Shown here in pieces: positions 8,589 through 19,353 of a DNA stretch of 64,000 bases (its first letter is position 1; each line of letters starts with the position of its first letter). Source of the DNA: Dyadobacter luticola (GTDB lineage: Bacteria > Bacteroidota > Bacteroidia > Cytophagales > Spirosomataceae). Below the pieces are notes generated by a model. That model had not been told where the DNA came from and searched no databases. It worked only from the letters and a program-made list of their open reading frames with translations. The translations under genes and the position numbers were made by a program. The stretch covers positions 1,720,375-1,784,374 of the forward strand of contig NZ_VCEJ01000002.1 in the NCBI RefSeq assembly GCF_005860805.1, read 5' to 3'.

Positions 8589-8625
8589 AAAGGCCAATAT
8601 ATAACAAAATTATATATTGGCCTTT
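8589..8625 (-). promoter_or_regulatory. Perfect 16-bp inverted repeat with embedded -7 box
   Basis: AAAGGCCAATATATAA (8589-8604) and its exact complement (8610-8625) are separated by CAAAA. On the minus strand the loop and inner stem contain TAATTTTG (8612-8605), an exact TAnnTTTG -7 box, 38 bases before the TlpA start codon. It could be an operator over the TlpA promoter, a terminator for the upstream kinase gene (its 3' arm ends in TTT), or both. Confidence 0.55.
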
Positions 8626-8689
8626 CTCTACTTATTACATCCGAAAATTTATCTGACATTTCGCCTCACGCGCAGATAACCTGGATACG

Positions 8690-11600
8690 TCACTGCAAAC
8701 TTGCCTGGTGGATCCTCTGAAATGCGCGTTTCAGCACTTCCTTGATTACTTCGAGCTTCACCGGTTTCACCATATAATCATCCATCCCGACGCCCAGGCA
8801 CCTCGCGCGGTCTTCATTTAAAGCATTGGCAGTGAGCGCCACAATGTAGGGCAGTGTCAAACTGGATTTACGGATGACCGTAGTCGCTTCCAGTCCATCC
8901 ATTTGCGGCATTTGCACGTCCATGAGGATCACATCGAAAACTTCCTGCTTCAAAATTTCCAGCACTTCCAGCCCGTTGCTCACGATGGAAATGTCGAAAC
9001 CCAGCTTCTTCAACACATAATCGATAAACTTCTGGTTGACAAGGTTATCCTCTGCCACCAATATCCGCATCGGGAATTGCAGGGAAAAATCACGTTCCAG
9101 TAATTTCGTATCTGCCTGTGGTTCAGCATGCAATTTGTCAGAACTTGAATTTTTGTCAACAAATTTGGTAACAATGTGAAAATGAAACGCAGACCCTTTC
9201 CCAAATTCGCTTTCGACCCGGATACTGCCGTCCATCAGACGCACCAGTCGCTCGCTGATTACCAGCCCAAGCCCCGTACCGCCGTATTTTCGGTTCACGG
9301 AGGAATCGACCTGTGAAAAAGGCTTGAACAAATTGGCCAGATGCTCCGGCTTGATCCCGATCCCGGTATCCCGCACCGTAAATCCGACGCCGATCTCGCC
9401 GTGCTGCGGCTCGGAATGTTTATACACATGCACCGAAACTTCCCCTTTCGAAGTGAATTTCAATGCGTTATTGATCAGATTTGTTAGAATTTGTTTCAGC
9501 CGCAGGCTATCGCCGATCAGGAAATTCGGCAGGTCCGGCTCGATCCGGTACAGCAGATCAATGTTCTTCCGGGACGCCTGGGACGCAAAAAGATCGGTCA
9601 TTTCTTTCACAGTCCGCCGAAGCTCAAACTCATGTGCTTCCAGATCGATCTTGCCGGATTCGATTTTGGAAAAATCCAGGATATCATTGATCACATTCAC
9701 CAAAGTTTCCCCGCAAGCAGCTATCGTTTTCGTATAATCCTCCTGCTCCTCAGTGAGTTCCGTCTCCGCCAGCAGCGCCGTCATGCCAATTACCCCGTTC
9801 ATCGGCGTCCTGATTTCGTGGCTCATCGTGGCGAGAAAAATACTTTTAGCCTGGTTGGCCCGCTCCGCTTCTTCCCGCGCCGCCTCCGCCTGCTCGTGCT
9901 GCTCGTACAATTCCTCGGTCTGCGTCCGCAGCTCTTCCGACTGCGATTGCAGTTCCTCATTCAAAGCCTGCAAATGATCCGACTGGGCATGCAGCTCTTC
10001 CGCCTGCCGCTGCACCATCATCGTGCGCTCCTCCACCAGCCTTTCGAGCTGTGCTTTTTGCTTGACGATCGCATTCAGGCGGTAATTATAAAAGAGATAC
10101 ACCCCGCAGATAATCAGGCTGACCATCAGCAGCCTGAACCACCAGGTAGCCCAAAAAGGCGGTTTGATGATAATAATAAGCGCCTGCCGACCCATCACCC
10201 AGGTACCTGAAATGTTCTGCGCTTTTACATAAAAAGTATAGGTACCCGGCGGGAGATTGGTGTAAACCGCCGTATTCTTGCCGCCAACATCATTCCAGTC
10301 CTCGTCAAAATTTTCCAGCTTGTAAGCGTAATTCTTGGCAGAAGAAACAAAATCCAGCGCCGCGTAATCCAGTGTAATGAAGGATTGGTTGTAGGATAAG
10401 GTGATTTCTTTTGCCTCCGAAATATCGCCTGCGAAGACCGGCTGGTGACGCTTGTCCGCCGCTGACGTCACATCCTTGTTGAAGATCCGCAGCCTCGTGA
10501 CCACAATCGGATAGTCGCCCTGCTCCTGCCTCAGCTGGCGTGGATTGAATTTGTTAAAACCGTTCACCCCACCGAAATACAAATTCCCCTCATGGTCTTT
10601 GAATGTTGATTTTTGCTTGAATTCGCGCGCCTGCAGGCCGTAAGCTACCGAGTAATTCTGAAACTTTTCCAGGGTTGGGTCAAACATGGAAAGCCCGCCC
10701 GTGGCGCTCACCCACAACATGCCCATATCGTCGATGATCACGGCCTGGGTCACATTATTGATGAGCCCGTCTTTTGTAGTGTAGTCTTTGTACCGGCCGG
10801 TAGAAGGATCGAAACGCACCAGGCCTTTCAATGTTGCCAGCCATAAAATGCCGTTTTTATCCTCCGTCATGCAGTTAATCGAACTGTTTGCCGCACGTTT
10901 TGCATCAGAAATCCTGAACCGGTTGAAAGAATCCGTAGCCGGGTTGTACCGGTTCAGCTGACCTTCATCCGTGCCCATCCAAAGATTTCCTTTGCTATCA
11001 TTCAAAAAACAGTTGACGGTATTTCCCGACAAAGCCTTCTGATCCTTTTCGTTGCCCAGATAATGCCTGAAAACCTTCTTGACAGGATCGTAACAATCGA
11101 CACCCTCACCGAATGTACTCAGCCAGATTTTACCATCCGGTGTGCGGGCAATTGCATAGATGTTATTGGAATACAAAGAATTAGCAACACCCTGCTGATG
11201 TTTGAACATTTCCGAGCGGCCAGTCTCCGGATCAAAAACACTCAACCCGCTGCCCCAGGTACCTACCCACAATTTTTGCTGCGCATCCGCTACGACGGCC
11301 AGCACAAAATCACCGGAAATACCTTTGCCTGGTCCCACGTAATGATGCGCCGTGAACTGCTGCGTTTTGGGATCCAGCATATCCAGGCCGCCGCCATCGG
11401 TCCCGATCCACAAATTGTTTTTCGGGTCTTCGTAAAAGCAGAGGACAAAATTGTTGGACAGGCTGTTTTTCGAAGAATTATGCCGGTAATGCTGGAAACT
11501 GTTGTCGCTTTTGTAAATGCTAACACCTGCTGCATACGCGCCCAGCCAGAAATTTTGCTGCCGGTCCTTATAAATGTAGTCCACCGAATTCCCGCCGATG

Positions 11601-12562
11601 CTGCTGGGGTCAATCGCATCGTGCGCCTGGGTCCGGAATGTTCCGGTTGCCTGGTCAAGAATGTTCAGCCCGCCATTTTCCGTACCGACCCATATCTCGC
11701 CCTGGTTCTCGCTGATGCTCATCACATGATTGTTGGACAAGCTGGCGGCATTTCCCGTCTCATGTCCAAAATGCCGGAAAGAGCCGTCGGAAGGCCGGTA
11801 TACATGCAGGCCGCCACCGTAAGCACCTATCCAGAAATTGCCCTTGCTATCCTGAAAAACCGTACGCACATCTTCACGGTCGAGCGTGGCGGCCAGCTCG
11901 GTGTTATTGTCAAATCTCCGGAAAGCACCCGTCTTGGGATCACGTACCTGCAAGCCCGCCGCAGTACCCGCCCACAGCCGGCCTTCGCGGTCGCAGAACA
12001 CCGTATTGACCCGGTCACCGTGCACGCCGCCGGTTTGTTTAAGGCCAAATTTATAGTGAGTAATTACTACACCTTTTTCAGGATCAAAAAGATCGAGGCC
12101 GTTGGTGGTGGCCAGCCATAATTTTCCATTTTTATCAAAAACTATCCGGCTGATAAAATTGCCCGAAATGCTCTTATTGTTATTCAGGTCAGAAGCATAA
12201 GCCTTGAAATGTTTCCGGCTGCGGTCCAGCACATTGAGCCCGCCGCCTGCCGTCGCGATCCAGAGATTCCCGGATTTGTCTTCGGTAATGTGCGATATGT
12301 GATTGCTGCTCAGGGTGTTTTCGTCCTGCTCATCATTTTTATAAACTTTGAACTCATGACTGTCGTACCGGTTGAGCCCGCCGTTCGTACCGATCCAGAT
12401 AAATCCTTTGCTGTCCTGAAAAATGCAGTTTACATTGTTGTCGATTAATCCGTTCTCCGCGGAAATATGTCTGAAATGGATGGGTTTACTCTGAGAAAAT
12501 GCGGTTGACGCAAAGAGCTGCATCAATAAACAATAAAAAAGACAGCAAATATTCCGCGTCAT
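8690..12562 (-). CDS. Hybrid sensor histidine kinase with periplasmic propeller domains and receiver
   Basis: A 1290-residue one-protein phosphorelay. Order: signal peptide to about residue 23 (TAFSQ); about fourteen two-component-regulator propeller repeats ([16 protein letters not shown] type) to about 700; Y_Y_Y domain about 720-785; one transmembrane helix near 800-820; a coiled coil rich in EELxxQ heptads (about 840-905); HisKA with His915 in [11 protein letters not shown]; HATPase_c with N box [10 protein letters not shown]1 DTGIGI and G2 GGTGLGL; C-terminal receiver with phospho-acceptor D1215 ([11 protein letters not shown]) and the expected KPV Lys. It lacks the AraC DNA-binding domain of the classical Bacteroides hybrid systems, so output must pass through a partner or another receiver. 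Such propellers usually sense glycans or other envelope signals. Ligand unknown. Confidence 0.93.
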   Translation of the reverse strand: MTRNICCLFYCLLMQLFASTAFSQSKPIHFRHISAENGLIDNNVNCIFQDSKGFIWIGTNGGLNRYDSHEFKVYKNDEQDENTLSSNHISHITEDKSGNLWIATAGGGLNVLDRSRKHFKAYASDLNNNKSISGNFISRIVFDKNGKLWLATTNGLDLFDPEKGVVITHYKFGLKQTGGVHGDRVNTVFCDREGRLWAGTAAGLQVRDPKTGAFRRFDNNTELAATLDREDVRTVFQDSKGNFWIGAYGGGLHVYRPSDGSFRHFGHETGNAASLSNNHVMSISENQGEIWVGTENGGLNILDQATGTFRTQAHDAIDPSSIGGNSVDYIYKDRQQNFWLGAYAAGVSIYKSDNSFQHYRHNSSKNSLSNNFVLCFYEDPKNNLWIGTDGGGLDMLDPKTQQFTAHHYVGPGKGISGDFVLAVVADAQQKLWVGTWGSGLSVFDPETGRSEMFKHQQGVANSLYSNNIYAIARTPDGKIWLSTFGEGVDCYDPVKKVFRHYLGNEKDQKALSGNTVNCFLNDSKGNLWMGTDEGQLNRYNPATDSFNRFRISDAKRAANSSINCMTEDKNGILWLATLKGLVRFDPSTGRYKDYTTKDGLINNVTQAVIIDDMGMLWVSATGGLSMFDPTLEKFQNYSVAYGLQAREFKQKSTFKDHEGNLYFGGVNGFNKFNPRQLRQEQGDYPIVVTRLRIFNKDVTSAADKRHQPVFAGDISEAKEITLSYNQSFITLDYAALDFVSSAKNYAYKLENFDEDWNDVGGKNTAVYTNLPPGTYTFYVKAQNISGTWVMGRQALIIIIKPPFWATWWFRLLMVSLIICGVYLFYNYRLNAIVKQKAQLERLVEERTMMVQRQAEELHAQSDHLQALNEELQSQSEELRTQTEELYEQHEQAEAAREEAERANQAKSIFLATMSHEIRTPMNGVIGMTALLAETELTEEQEDYTKTIAACGETLVNVINDILDFSKIESGKIDLEAHEFELRRTVKEMTDLFASQASRKNIDLLYRIEPDLPNFLIGDSLRLKQILTNLINNALKFTSKGEVSVHVYKHSEPQHGEIGVGFTVRDTGIGIKPEHLANLFKPFSQVDSSVNRKYGGTGLGLVISERLVRLMDGSIRVESEFGKGSAFHFHIVTKFVDKNSSSDKLHAEPQADTKLLERDFSLQFPMRILVAEDNLVNQKFIDYVLKKLGFDISIVSNGLEVLEILKQEVFDVILMDVQMPQMDGLEATTVIRKSSLTLPYIVALTANALNEDRARCLGVGMDDYMVKPVKLEVIKEVLKRAFQRIHQASLQ

Positions 12563-12692
12563 GCTTTTCCTAGAGGCATAAAACTACTTTGTAAATTTGT
12601 AGAAATATACGGCTTACTTAGGACTATCCCCTAACATTTGGGTAATCGCATGAAAATTAGAACTGTTCTTCTCAACCCCTCATTTCGGCGCG

Positions 12693-13796
12693 CTAAATTT
12701 TGACACTTTTCCCCGTCGCAACCGACTTGTAAATCGCCTCCACGACCCGCGTATCCCGCAATCCCTCCTCGCCTGGCGCAATCAGGTCGGTGTTGTTGAT
12801 GATCGCCAGACAGTCCTCGTCCATCTGCTTGGCCTGCTGGCTTTTAATAGGTACATCAATGATCGTCCCGTCCGACATACTGCCTTTATTGCCATTATAA
12901 GCCGAAGCAGGTTCCATTTTAAGCCAGCCTTTTTCGTAATTTACCTGCAAGAAATTCATGTTGATCCCGTAGCTGGTCTGGCAGGAAGCACGTGCGCCGC
13001 TGGGGAAATCGAGCATGAACATCATCGTTTCTTCTACTTCCTTGTAAATTTCCGGCCGGGTGGTAGAAGCCTGGGCAATTACGCTGATCGGCTCCTCGCC
13101 CGTCGCCAGTCTCGCGCCCTGCAATGCATATACGCCCATATCGCCCATCACGCCACCGCCGAGGGCTTTTTTCTGTTTCCAGTGATCTGTTCGCGCATCG
13201 AAGTAGCCTGCCGCGCTGGTAATCATTTTTACTTTTCCAAACTTCTGGTCCTTCGCCACTTTCATAAAAGCTTGAATGTTCGGGTCGTGCTGGCAGCGGT
13301 AGCCGATCGCCAGTTTTACCTTATTGCTTTTGCAGGCACTGATCATCGCCTCACAATCCGCCACCGAAGGCGCCATCGGTTTTTCACAAAAAACATGTTT
13401 CCCGGCCTTCGCTGCCCGTACCACATATTCCCGGTGCATCGACGGCGGCAAAACTACGTACACAATGTCGATATCGGGATTGTCGGCGATCTTGTCGAAA
13501 TTCTGATAGTTATAAATGTTCTTTTCAGGAATGTTGTATTTCTTTTTCCAGGCTTCCGCTTTGGCCGGCGTGCCCGTCACAATGCCCGCGAGGTAACATT
13601 TCTCCGTGATTTGCAGCGCAGGAGCCAGCAGGTCTGTACTGTAATATCCCAAACCGACCAATGCAACGCCCAGTTTTTCCTTGGCGGGTCGGGGTAAAAC
13701 TGTTGCCCAGGCATTTGACAAAAGCGTCGGTGCCCCGGCCAGGGCTGCACTCGCGAGGGTTAATTTGGACAAAAAATCACGTCTTTCAACTTGCAT
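12693..13796 (-). CDS. Tat-exported Gfo/Idh/MocA oxidoreductase
   Basis: A 367-residue NAD(P)-dependent oxidoreductase. The twin-arginine signal ERRDFLSKLTLASAALAG is followed by a cleavage region near residue 30. The Rossmann motif is VALVGLGYYSTD (about 44-55). CEKPMAPSVADCEAM holds the family EKP lysine, and GDMGVYALQGARLATGEEP is typical of the C-terminal domain. Tat export of a folded, cofactor-loaded dehydrogenase is common in this family in Bacteroidota, including glycoside-processing members that use bound NAD. It is monocistronic, divergent from the MscS gene. Substrate is probably a sugar or sugar-derived acid, not identifiable from sequence. Confidence 0.9.
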   Translation of the reverse strand: MQVERRDFLSKLTLASAALAGAPTLLSNAWATVLPRPAKEKLGVALVGLGYYSTDLLAPALQITEKCYLAGIVTGTPAKAEAWKKKYNIPEKNIYNYQNFDKIADNPDIDIVYVVLPPSMHREYVVRAAKAGKHVFCEKPMAPSVADCEAMISACKSNKVKLAIGYRCQHDPNIQAFMKVAKDQKFGKVKMITSAAGYFDARTDHWKQKKALGGGVMGDMGVYALQGARLATGEEPISVIAQASTTRPEIYKEVEETMMFMLDFPSGARASCQTSYGINMNFLQVNYEKGWLKMEPASAYNGNKGSMSDGTIIDVPIKSQQAKQMDEDCLAIINNTDLIAPGEEGLRDTRVVEAIYKSVATGKSVKI

Positions 13797-13966
13797 AGCT
13801 CGTTTGGATTAGGGAGTGGAGAAAAATGTGTCGGCAGGACACGTAGCGCCGTCGTCACATTCAGACCAAAACATTCGGGAGCCTCTTATCTACTGATTGT
13901 CTCATTCAAAAAAATAGTCGGCATGTAATTTGCTGGTTTCCGGCGATGACACCCGATTAATCCACT

Positions 13967-16327
13967 ATGAAGCAATGCATTTGCCGGAAGCCGCTGGTAC
14001 CCAATCAGCGGTGGTTCCTTCTTTTATCTTTCCTGATAATCCGCATCTCCGGGCCGGTTTTGGCACAAAATCAGCCGGTTCCCACCGATTCTAGCAAGCT
14101 CATTCCTGATACCCTATTGTTCCGTCTGGAAAAATACCAGGCTGCGATCACTGAAATGAACGGTGCCAACAAAAAGGGGTATGATGGGGATAAAATACGC
14201 GGTGAACTTGCCGGAATCAAAACCAATGTAACGCAGATCGATTCGGCGATGCAGGTTACCAAAACCATCCCCGACAATAAAAGCCTGCTCAACTACCGTC
14301 TGATCCTCTCCGATGCCCAGCTGAAAACGGCCGAGTGGCGTAAATCGCTCTCGAAATATAACATGCAGCTGCAACGTATGTCCGAGCAGGTGATCCGGTT
14401 CAGCCGTGATTCGCTGCTCATGACTGACGGTACTGATACCACCCAGCGAAAGCTCTACGCCCAACAGATTTCCGACCTGCGAACCCGTCTCCAAAACACC
14501 GGAAAAGTGACGGTAGCCAACCTCGATACAGTCAGTAAGCTGCTTGCTGACGTATCTGCCGTGTATTTTCAAACTATTGACCTTCAATCGATTGTTGATG
14601 ATTATGTAGCCGAATCAGGCAGGAATGTGCTCAGCCGCGAGTACCGGCTGCTATGGAATGCGCCGCGGACAAACAGCTCCGACAACATTGGCGAGCTCGT
14701 CAAAACTTCCTACCTCGGGCAGGACAAAATCTTACGTTATTTTCTCAACTCTACGTGGGACAACCGGATTTTTTTGCTGCTGGTATGCGCCGGTTTTTTC
14801 TGGTGGATTTATATTAATTTCCGCCTCGCTGCCCAGCCAAAAATCGCAGCCGACCTCGGCACCATGCAGTTGAGCTACCTCACCCGCATCCCGATCCTTT
14901 CCACGCTGGTCGTTTTATTCAACCTCACCCCGCTTTTCGAACCCGGCTCACCCTCGATTTACATTGAGGTCAACCAGTTTTTCCTGCTGGTCACACTTAC
15001 TGTTTTTTTATATAAAAGGTTACCCAAGAACCAGTTACAAGTCTGGTTCAGGATTCTGGGTTTATATGTACTGGTGATTTTTACGAATGCATTTGTCAAC
15101 GATACCTTCCTGCTCCGACTCCTGCTGATCCTGCTGAATGCGGTTTCGATCTACTTCGGGATCTGGCTATACCACAAAATGAAAGAGGCGAGTTTTGACA
15201 AAAGATTTATCAAACCTGTCGTCATCATTTATGTTATCCTGAATGTCGGCGCGGTTTTGCTGAATGTGCTGGGGCGGATCAGCCTGGCGAAATCTTTTAA
15301 CATGACGGCCATCAGCGGGCTTGTCCAGATCCTGAGTCTGGCGGTTTTTGTCGAAATTGTTACCGAGGCGCTGGAACTGCATATCAAGGTCAGCTCATGC
15401 TCCGGCGGGATTTTTTCGCGGGTCAATGTGCCGCGCACGCGTGCTAAATTTCGTAAAATGCTGGCGTTCATTTCGGTGCTGCTGTGGATCATTGTGTTTT
15501 CCATCAACCTCAGTATCATCGATTTCATCGTCAATTTCTTTGAGCACCTGCTGATCAAACCACGGACGTTCGGGAACATTACTTTCACGCTTGCCAACAT
15601 TCTGTTTTTCGCGGTGATCATTTATCTTTCCAATTTGCTGCAAAAAAACATCGGCATCGTTTTCGGAGAAACCGACAATACTTTCGGCAGCACCACAAAA
15701 ATTGAAAAGACCTCCAAGCTGGCACTGGTCCGCCTGCTGGTGATCGTAGTTGGCTTCCTCTTTGCCGTCATGGCGTCGGGTGTGCCGCTGGACAAAATCA
15801 CCGTGCTGATCGGCGCGCTGGGCGTCGGTATCGGGCTGGGTTTGCAGAACATTATCAACAATTTCGTATCCGGTATCATCCTGATTTTCGAAAAACCATT
15901 TACGATCGGCGACTACATTGAGCTGGCGGATAAAAAGGGAAAAGTGCTCGATATCGGCATCCGGTCAAGCAAAATGCTTACTTCCCAGGGTTCGCGGGTG
16001 ATCATTCCAAATGGTGATCTGCTCTCCGGGCGGCTCGTGAACTATACCCAGAAAAATACGCAGCTGAAAAGCGAGATCATTTTCAAGGTCAATGTAGAAT
16101 CGGACCTGGACCTTGTAAAAAAACTCGTGAACGAAACCATTGAAAAAGGTGAGGACATTGTCAAAAATGCCCCGGCACAAATTCTTTTCAACAGCATTGG
16201 CGCGGATAATGTAGAACTGAAAATTCTTGTTTGGGTAAAAAGTGTTTATGCCGACGCTACTTTCAAGAGCTACGTTCTCGAAACGCTTTACAGAAAATTC
16301 AAGGAAAATAATATCAAGGTTATGTGA
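13967..16327 (+). CDS. MscS-family mechanosensitive ion channel with periplasmic N-terminal domain
   Basis: A 786-residue inner-membrane protein. The signal peptide ends near VLAQ (about residue 34). A helical periplasmic region of about 230 residues follows, then about ten transmembrane segments (from about 265), and the MscS core: pore helix LIGALGVGIGLGLQNIINNF, then the beta domain VSGIILIFEKPFTIGDYIEL (about 633-652) and NGDLLSGRLVNY. The C-terminal cytosolic domain carries RKFKENNIKV. The size and periplasmic domain resemble the long MscK/YbdG-type channels. It opens on hypo-osmotic shock to release solutes. It is divergent from the Gfo/Idh/MocA gene and convergent with the barrel gene. 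Confidence 0.92.
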   Translation: MKQCICRKPLVPNQRWFLLLSFLIIRISGPVLAQNQPVPTDSSKLIPDTLLFRLEKYQAAITEMNGANKKGYDGDKIRGELAGIKTNVTQIDSAMQVTKTIPDNKSLLNYRLILSDAQLKTAEWRKSLSKYNMQLQRMSEQVIRFSRDSLLMTDGTDTTQRKLYAQQISDLRTRLQNTGKVTVANLDTVSKLLADVSAVYFQTIDLQSIVDDYVAESGRNVLSREYRLLWNAPRTNSSDNIGELVKTSYLGQDKILRYFLNSTWDNRIFLLLVCAGFFWWIYINFRLAAQPKIAADLGTMQLSYLTRIPILSTLVVLFNLTPLFEPGSPSIYIEVNQFFLLVTLTVFLYKRLPKNQLQVWFRILGLYVLVIFTNAFVNDTFLLRLLLILLNAVSIYFGIWLYHKMKEASFDKRFIKPVVIIYVILNVGAVLLNVLGRISLAKSFNMTAISGLVQILSLAVFVEIVTEALELHIKVSSCSGGIFSRVNVPRTRAKFRKMLAFISVLLWIIVFSINLSIIDFIVNFFEHLLIKPRTFGNITFTLANILFFAVIIYLSNLLQKNIGIVFGETDNTFGSTTKIEKTSKLALVRLLVIVVGFLFAVMASGVPLDKITVLIGALGVGIGLGLQNIINNFVSGIILIFEKPFTIGDYIELADKKGKVLDIGIRSSKMLTSQGSRVIIPNGDLLSGRLVNYTQKNTQLKSEIIFKVNVESDLDLVKKLVNETIEKGEDIVKNAPAQILFNSIGADNVELKILVWVKSVYADATFKSYVLETLYRKFKENNIKVM

Positions 16328-16352
16328 TTTGAAAACGCTGGCATTAACTGGT

Positions 16353-18941
16353 TTACAGCCTAAGTCCGAGCGAAATGTAAGCAATCGTCCGCTCTTTGGA
16401 AGTTCCGACAATCGCTTCCAAAACCAGCATTTGCGCCGGGATCACATAAATGCCGCCGCCATAGCCATCGTGCCATCTGGAAGAATTTTCTTTCGGGACC
16501 CACACGCGGCCCACATCATTAAACCCAATAATCCCGACCGAGCCCGGCAGCAGATAAGACCGGAAATCAAAGATTTTGAGACGCATTTCCAGGTCATTAT
16601 AAACCATTTTGTCCCCTGTGAACCGGCCGGTATTGAAGCCGCGCAAAGTCGTCTGGCCGCCCAATTTCACCTTTTGAAAAAACTCCGGCGCGCCAAATAC
16701 AGCCCCTACACCCGTCCTGTTGATAATGATCCAGGTCGAATCTCGCCCCGGGTTTAATGTAAATCCGAATTCCGATGATAATTGCAGGTATTTTTTACTG
16801 GTGCCCGAAATGCCGGTGAATGTGCTGGCCGTGTTGTTCCAATAAATGCCGCCCAGCCGCTGAATGCCCTTGTTGCGCGTATCGAGGTTTGCGGAGACCG
16901 TAGCGCCGAAATAACCTTTGTCCGTAAATACCTTTTCCTGAGGGTTTTGAATGTTGTATTCGCTCAAAAATTTCTTCCTGTTGTTTTCAGGATTGCTGCC
17001 ATAAAACTGGCCTGCAAACCCGCCGCTGAAACGCCAGTTTTTTAAGTCGCGGTACACCGAAACATCGCCCGTCACATACTCGTAGCGGTTGCGGTAATAG
17101 TTAATGTCCTTGAAACCCTCATTCACAAAAACCGTCTCATTCCCGATCCCGAAAAAGTTGCTCACATTGTTCGGGCCCCGCGATCGGACATTGATCATCA
17201 GATTGTGATAATCTCCCAAAGCTTTTTTGAAATCACCATTATAGGTAATCAGAAACGATTCCCGCGCAATGGAATATTCCGCCAGAAACTCGTGGCGATA
17301 GGCATAAGGTTCTTTCCGAAAGCCATGTTTTTCATAACTAAACCCGCCCAGCAGCGACACGCCTTTGTCCACGCCATAAGTAGCGCTGGTCACCAATGCA
17401 AAACGATCGTACCTGAAACTTTTAGTGTCATAACTATTTACCAGTGAATCATTTGACAGCCTGAATGTGGCTTGACTGCGCCTTGGAAAATTGTTTTCAC
17501 TTCCTTTTTTATCATAAATAAAAATGCGCTTTTTATCATGTAAATCTGGGTCTATGCTGACACTATCCCGACCTTCTCCCGCAACAATGCGGACCTTGAT
17601 CGGCGATGGCTTTGTGCCGGAAATGTTGAACCGGTCGCTGTTATCAAAGCCGTATACATGCACTTCCTTGGTGATTTGCGGGTAAAAAGTGCGGTTGTAA
17701 GTTGCATGATCAATGCTGCCGTCATTTTTTATTTTATTGACGGCCACTTTCATGCTGCCATCCGCATTGTTTTGAATGTCAAAATTGTCATGCTTGTCGG
17801 TGCCCGGAATGTCCACATCTTTTGCCAAAAAACGGTAATATTCAAGTCCCTGCCAAGTCAAATTTTCCCGTCGTGCTTTAAATTTAGCAATGATATCCTC
17901 TCCCGAAATCTTGAAAATCGTATCGGGCATCAGCCGCATCGCATTCGTAAAAACCTCGTCTGTCAATGTTTTCTGGACGTATTCGATTTGTTCCTTCCAG
18001 TCATTTTCACCTATCTGGCTCAGAAAATATCGGTCAAAAGACTGGTTTTGCAGATTCCAGCTTTTAATGTCCCTGATCTCCTTGTCATAAGCCTGAAACT
18101 TGGAGCGGAGCCAGCCGTGCGAAACGATCCACGGCAGGAGACCATTTGTTTTGTAAAAAACCTGGTCACGGTCGCGCGGTACCGGCAGGTAAGTATCGCC
18201 TTTTTTGCCCTTGATGCGTTCCCAGCGCCACTGGTCTTCGTGCCGGTCCCAATCGCCAAGCAGCATATCCAGCAGCCGCGCGCGCAGCACCAGCTTGTCG
18301 TCGATCCAGTTATCATTATCGTCACGGATTTTTTCCTGGACTTTCTGGGTATTCACCGTTTTATCCGCATCCAGCGGCGCACGTTCCTCGAAGAGGAAAA
18401 CCTGATTGGCAAAGTCGGCACTGTATTTGCCCAAAACAGGATCCGGCGCCAGAAAAACGATCTCCGGATTTGCATGCGGAATGCCCAACGCCTGGGCCAG
18501 CGGCGGTACCACCAGCGCGCTGAAAGGATGCGTAGCCGAAACCTGGTCTTTGAGAATGTCGGCAGCGATGGTATTTTTCAAGTCGCTGGACAACTTGCGA
18601 TCGGGAAATTTTTGCAAAGTCCGCAGCACCCACTGATGACCCGAAGTATCCGCCAGGCGCAGCGAGCGCGTCTGATTTCCGCCGCCAAGCTGCAAAATCT
18701 TCATCCCGCCTTTTTCCTGGAATAAATGTAAAACCCGCATCTTCACCGGCGCACCCCAAACCGCACGGTTATGACTACCCAGAAAAAAACGGTGCAATTT
18801 TCCAACATCATTATACTCCGGCCCAACTGCGACAGATATGCTGTCATTTTCAGTTTGTGCTAATCCAGGGAGTGCTATGAGCCAGGCTGGCAGCAGAAAA
18901 AGAAAAAAACAACAGCTTTTGGCGCGTAAAAAACAAGGCAT
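16353..18941 (-). CDS. Omp85/BamA-type outer-membrane barrel fused to a kinase-like domain
   Basis: An 862-residue protein from the ATG at 18941 (MPCFLRAKSCCFFLFLL, signal to LAQ near 29). Upstream frame to 19088 looks non-coding. Residues about 80-420 carry an unusual domain: LQLGGGNQTRSLRL with VLRTLQ (glycine-rich loop and possible Arg107 in place of the usual Lys), FLFEERAP as a hinge-like strand, LLGDWDRHEDQW (229-238) and PVPRDRDQVF (253-262). The DRH segment resembles the catalytic loop of FAM20/PI4K/HipA-type kinases. The C-terminal about 400 residues form a surface-antigen/Omp85 barrel (TTLRGFNTGRFTG is the lid-like motif; terminal ISLGLRL). No POTRA domains are obvious. Barrel call is firm; kinase activity is inference. 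Confidence 0.8.
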   Translation of the reverse strand: MPCFLRAKSCCFFLFLLPAWLIALPGLAQTENDSISVAVGPEYNDVGKLHRFFLGSHNRAVWGAPVKMRVLHLFQEKGGMKILQLGGGNQTRSLRLADTSGHQWVLRTLQKFPDRKLSSDLKNTIAADILKDQVSATHPFSALVVPPLAQALGIPHANPEIVFLAPDPVLGKYSADFANQVFLFEERAPLDADKTVNTQKVQEKIRDDNDNWIDDKLVLRARLLDMLLGDWDRHEDQWRWERIKGKKGDTYLPVPRDRDQVFYKTNGLLPWIVSHGWLRSKFQAYDKEIRDIKSWNLQNQSFDRYFLSQIGENDWKEQIEYVQKTLTDEVFTNAMRLMPDTIFKISGEDIIAKFKARRENLTWQGLEYYRFLAKDVDIPGTDKHDNFDIQNNADGSMKVAVNKIKNDGSIDHATYNRTFYPQITKEVHVYGFDNSDRFNISGTKPSPIKVRIVAGEGRDSVSIDPDLHDKKRIFIYDKKGSENNFPRRSQATFRLSNDSLVNSYDTKSFRYDRFALVTSATYGVDKGVSLLGGFSYEKHGFRKEPYAYRHEFLAEYSIARESFLITYNGDFKKALGDYHNLMINVRSRGPNNVSNFFGIGNETVFVNEGFKDINYYRNRYEYVTGDVSVYRDLKNWRFSGGFAGQFYGSNPENNRKKFLSEYNIQNPQEKVFTDKGYFGATVSANLDTRNKGIQRLGGIYWNNTASTFTGISGTSKKYLQLSSEFGFTLNPGRDSTWIIINRTGVGAVFGAPEFFQKVKLGGQTTLRGFNTGRFTGDKMVYNDLEMRLKIFDFRSYLLPGSVGIIGFNDVGRVWVPKENSSRWHDGYGGGIYVIPAQMLVLEAIVGTSKERTIAYISLGLRL

Positions 18942-19353
18942 AGGCAAGACTTCAAGTGGAGCCGGGCCGCAATATAAGCGAAATGCAACGCTTATAAATG
19001 GTTGATCGGCTTGTGACCGGTTGCATTGCCCGAACCAGCCGAGTTTTATGTTCGTAGAATTTCCGCAAAGCCACCGGATCATTGGCACCTAATGTAACGA
19101 TGCCCAATCATTGGTACATGCTATTGTGTGGTTTTGGTTTTGGGAAATGGAAACACAAACATTCCAACCACGAGTTACTTCTACGAGCACTTAGAATGTC
19201 ACAAAATCACTGTTCCCATTTTTTCGCAGACCTCTTCAGCTGAAAACCGTTAGTTAACCCACATCTACCGAAGGAAAGGTATACGCTCAGTGTAAAGAAG
19301 ATATAGCTCATTTTCGCATCGGTAATATTTTTAACAAAAACCATTTTTAGAAA
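18942..19353. other. Long intergenic region, no gene seen
   Basis: About 410 bases between the divergent barrel gene and the next lipoprotein gene. It holds a small palindrome CCAATCATTGG (19104-19114), but no convincing ORF, RNA gene or TAnnTTTG box. Promoters for both flanking genes must lie here. Confidence 0.6.

Noticed and set aside
11063-12121. Long plus-strand open frame of 352 codons inside the hybrid kinase gene
   Set aside because: It is antisense to propeller repeats whose composition gives long mirrored frames; the translation lacks any domain pattern.
17658-18725. Long plus-strand open frame of 355 codons opposite the barrel gene
   Set aside because: Antisense to a clearly coding gene, and no start signal or domain pattern.
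18942-19088. N-terminal extension of the barrel gene
   Set aside because: The frame is open, but the ATG at 18941 gives a clean signal peptide and the extension has no signal-like features.
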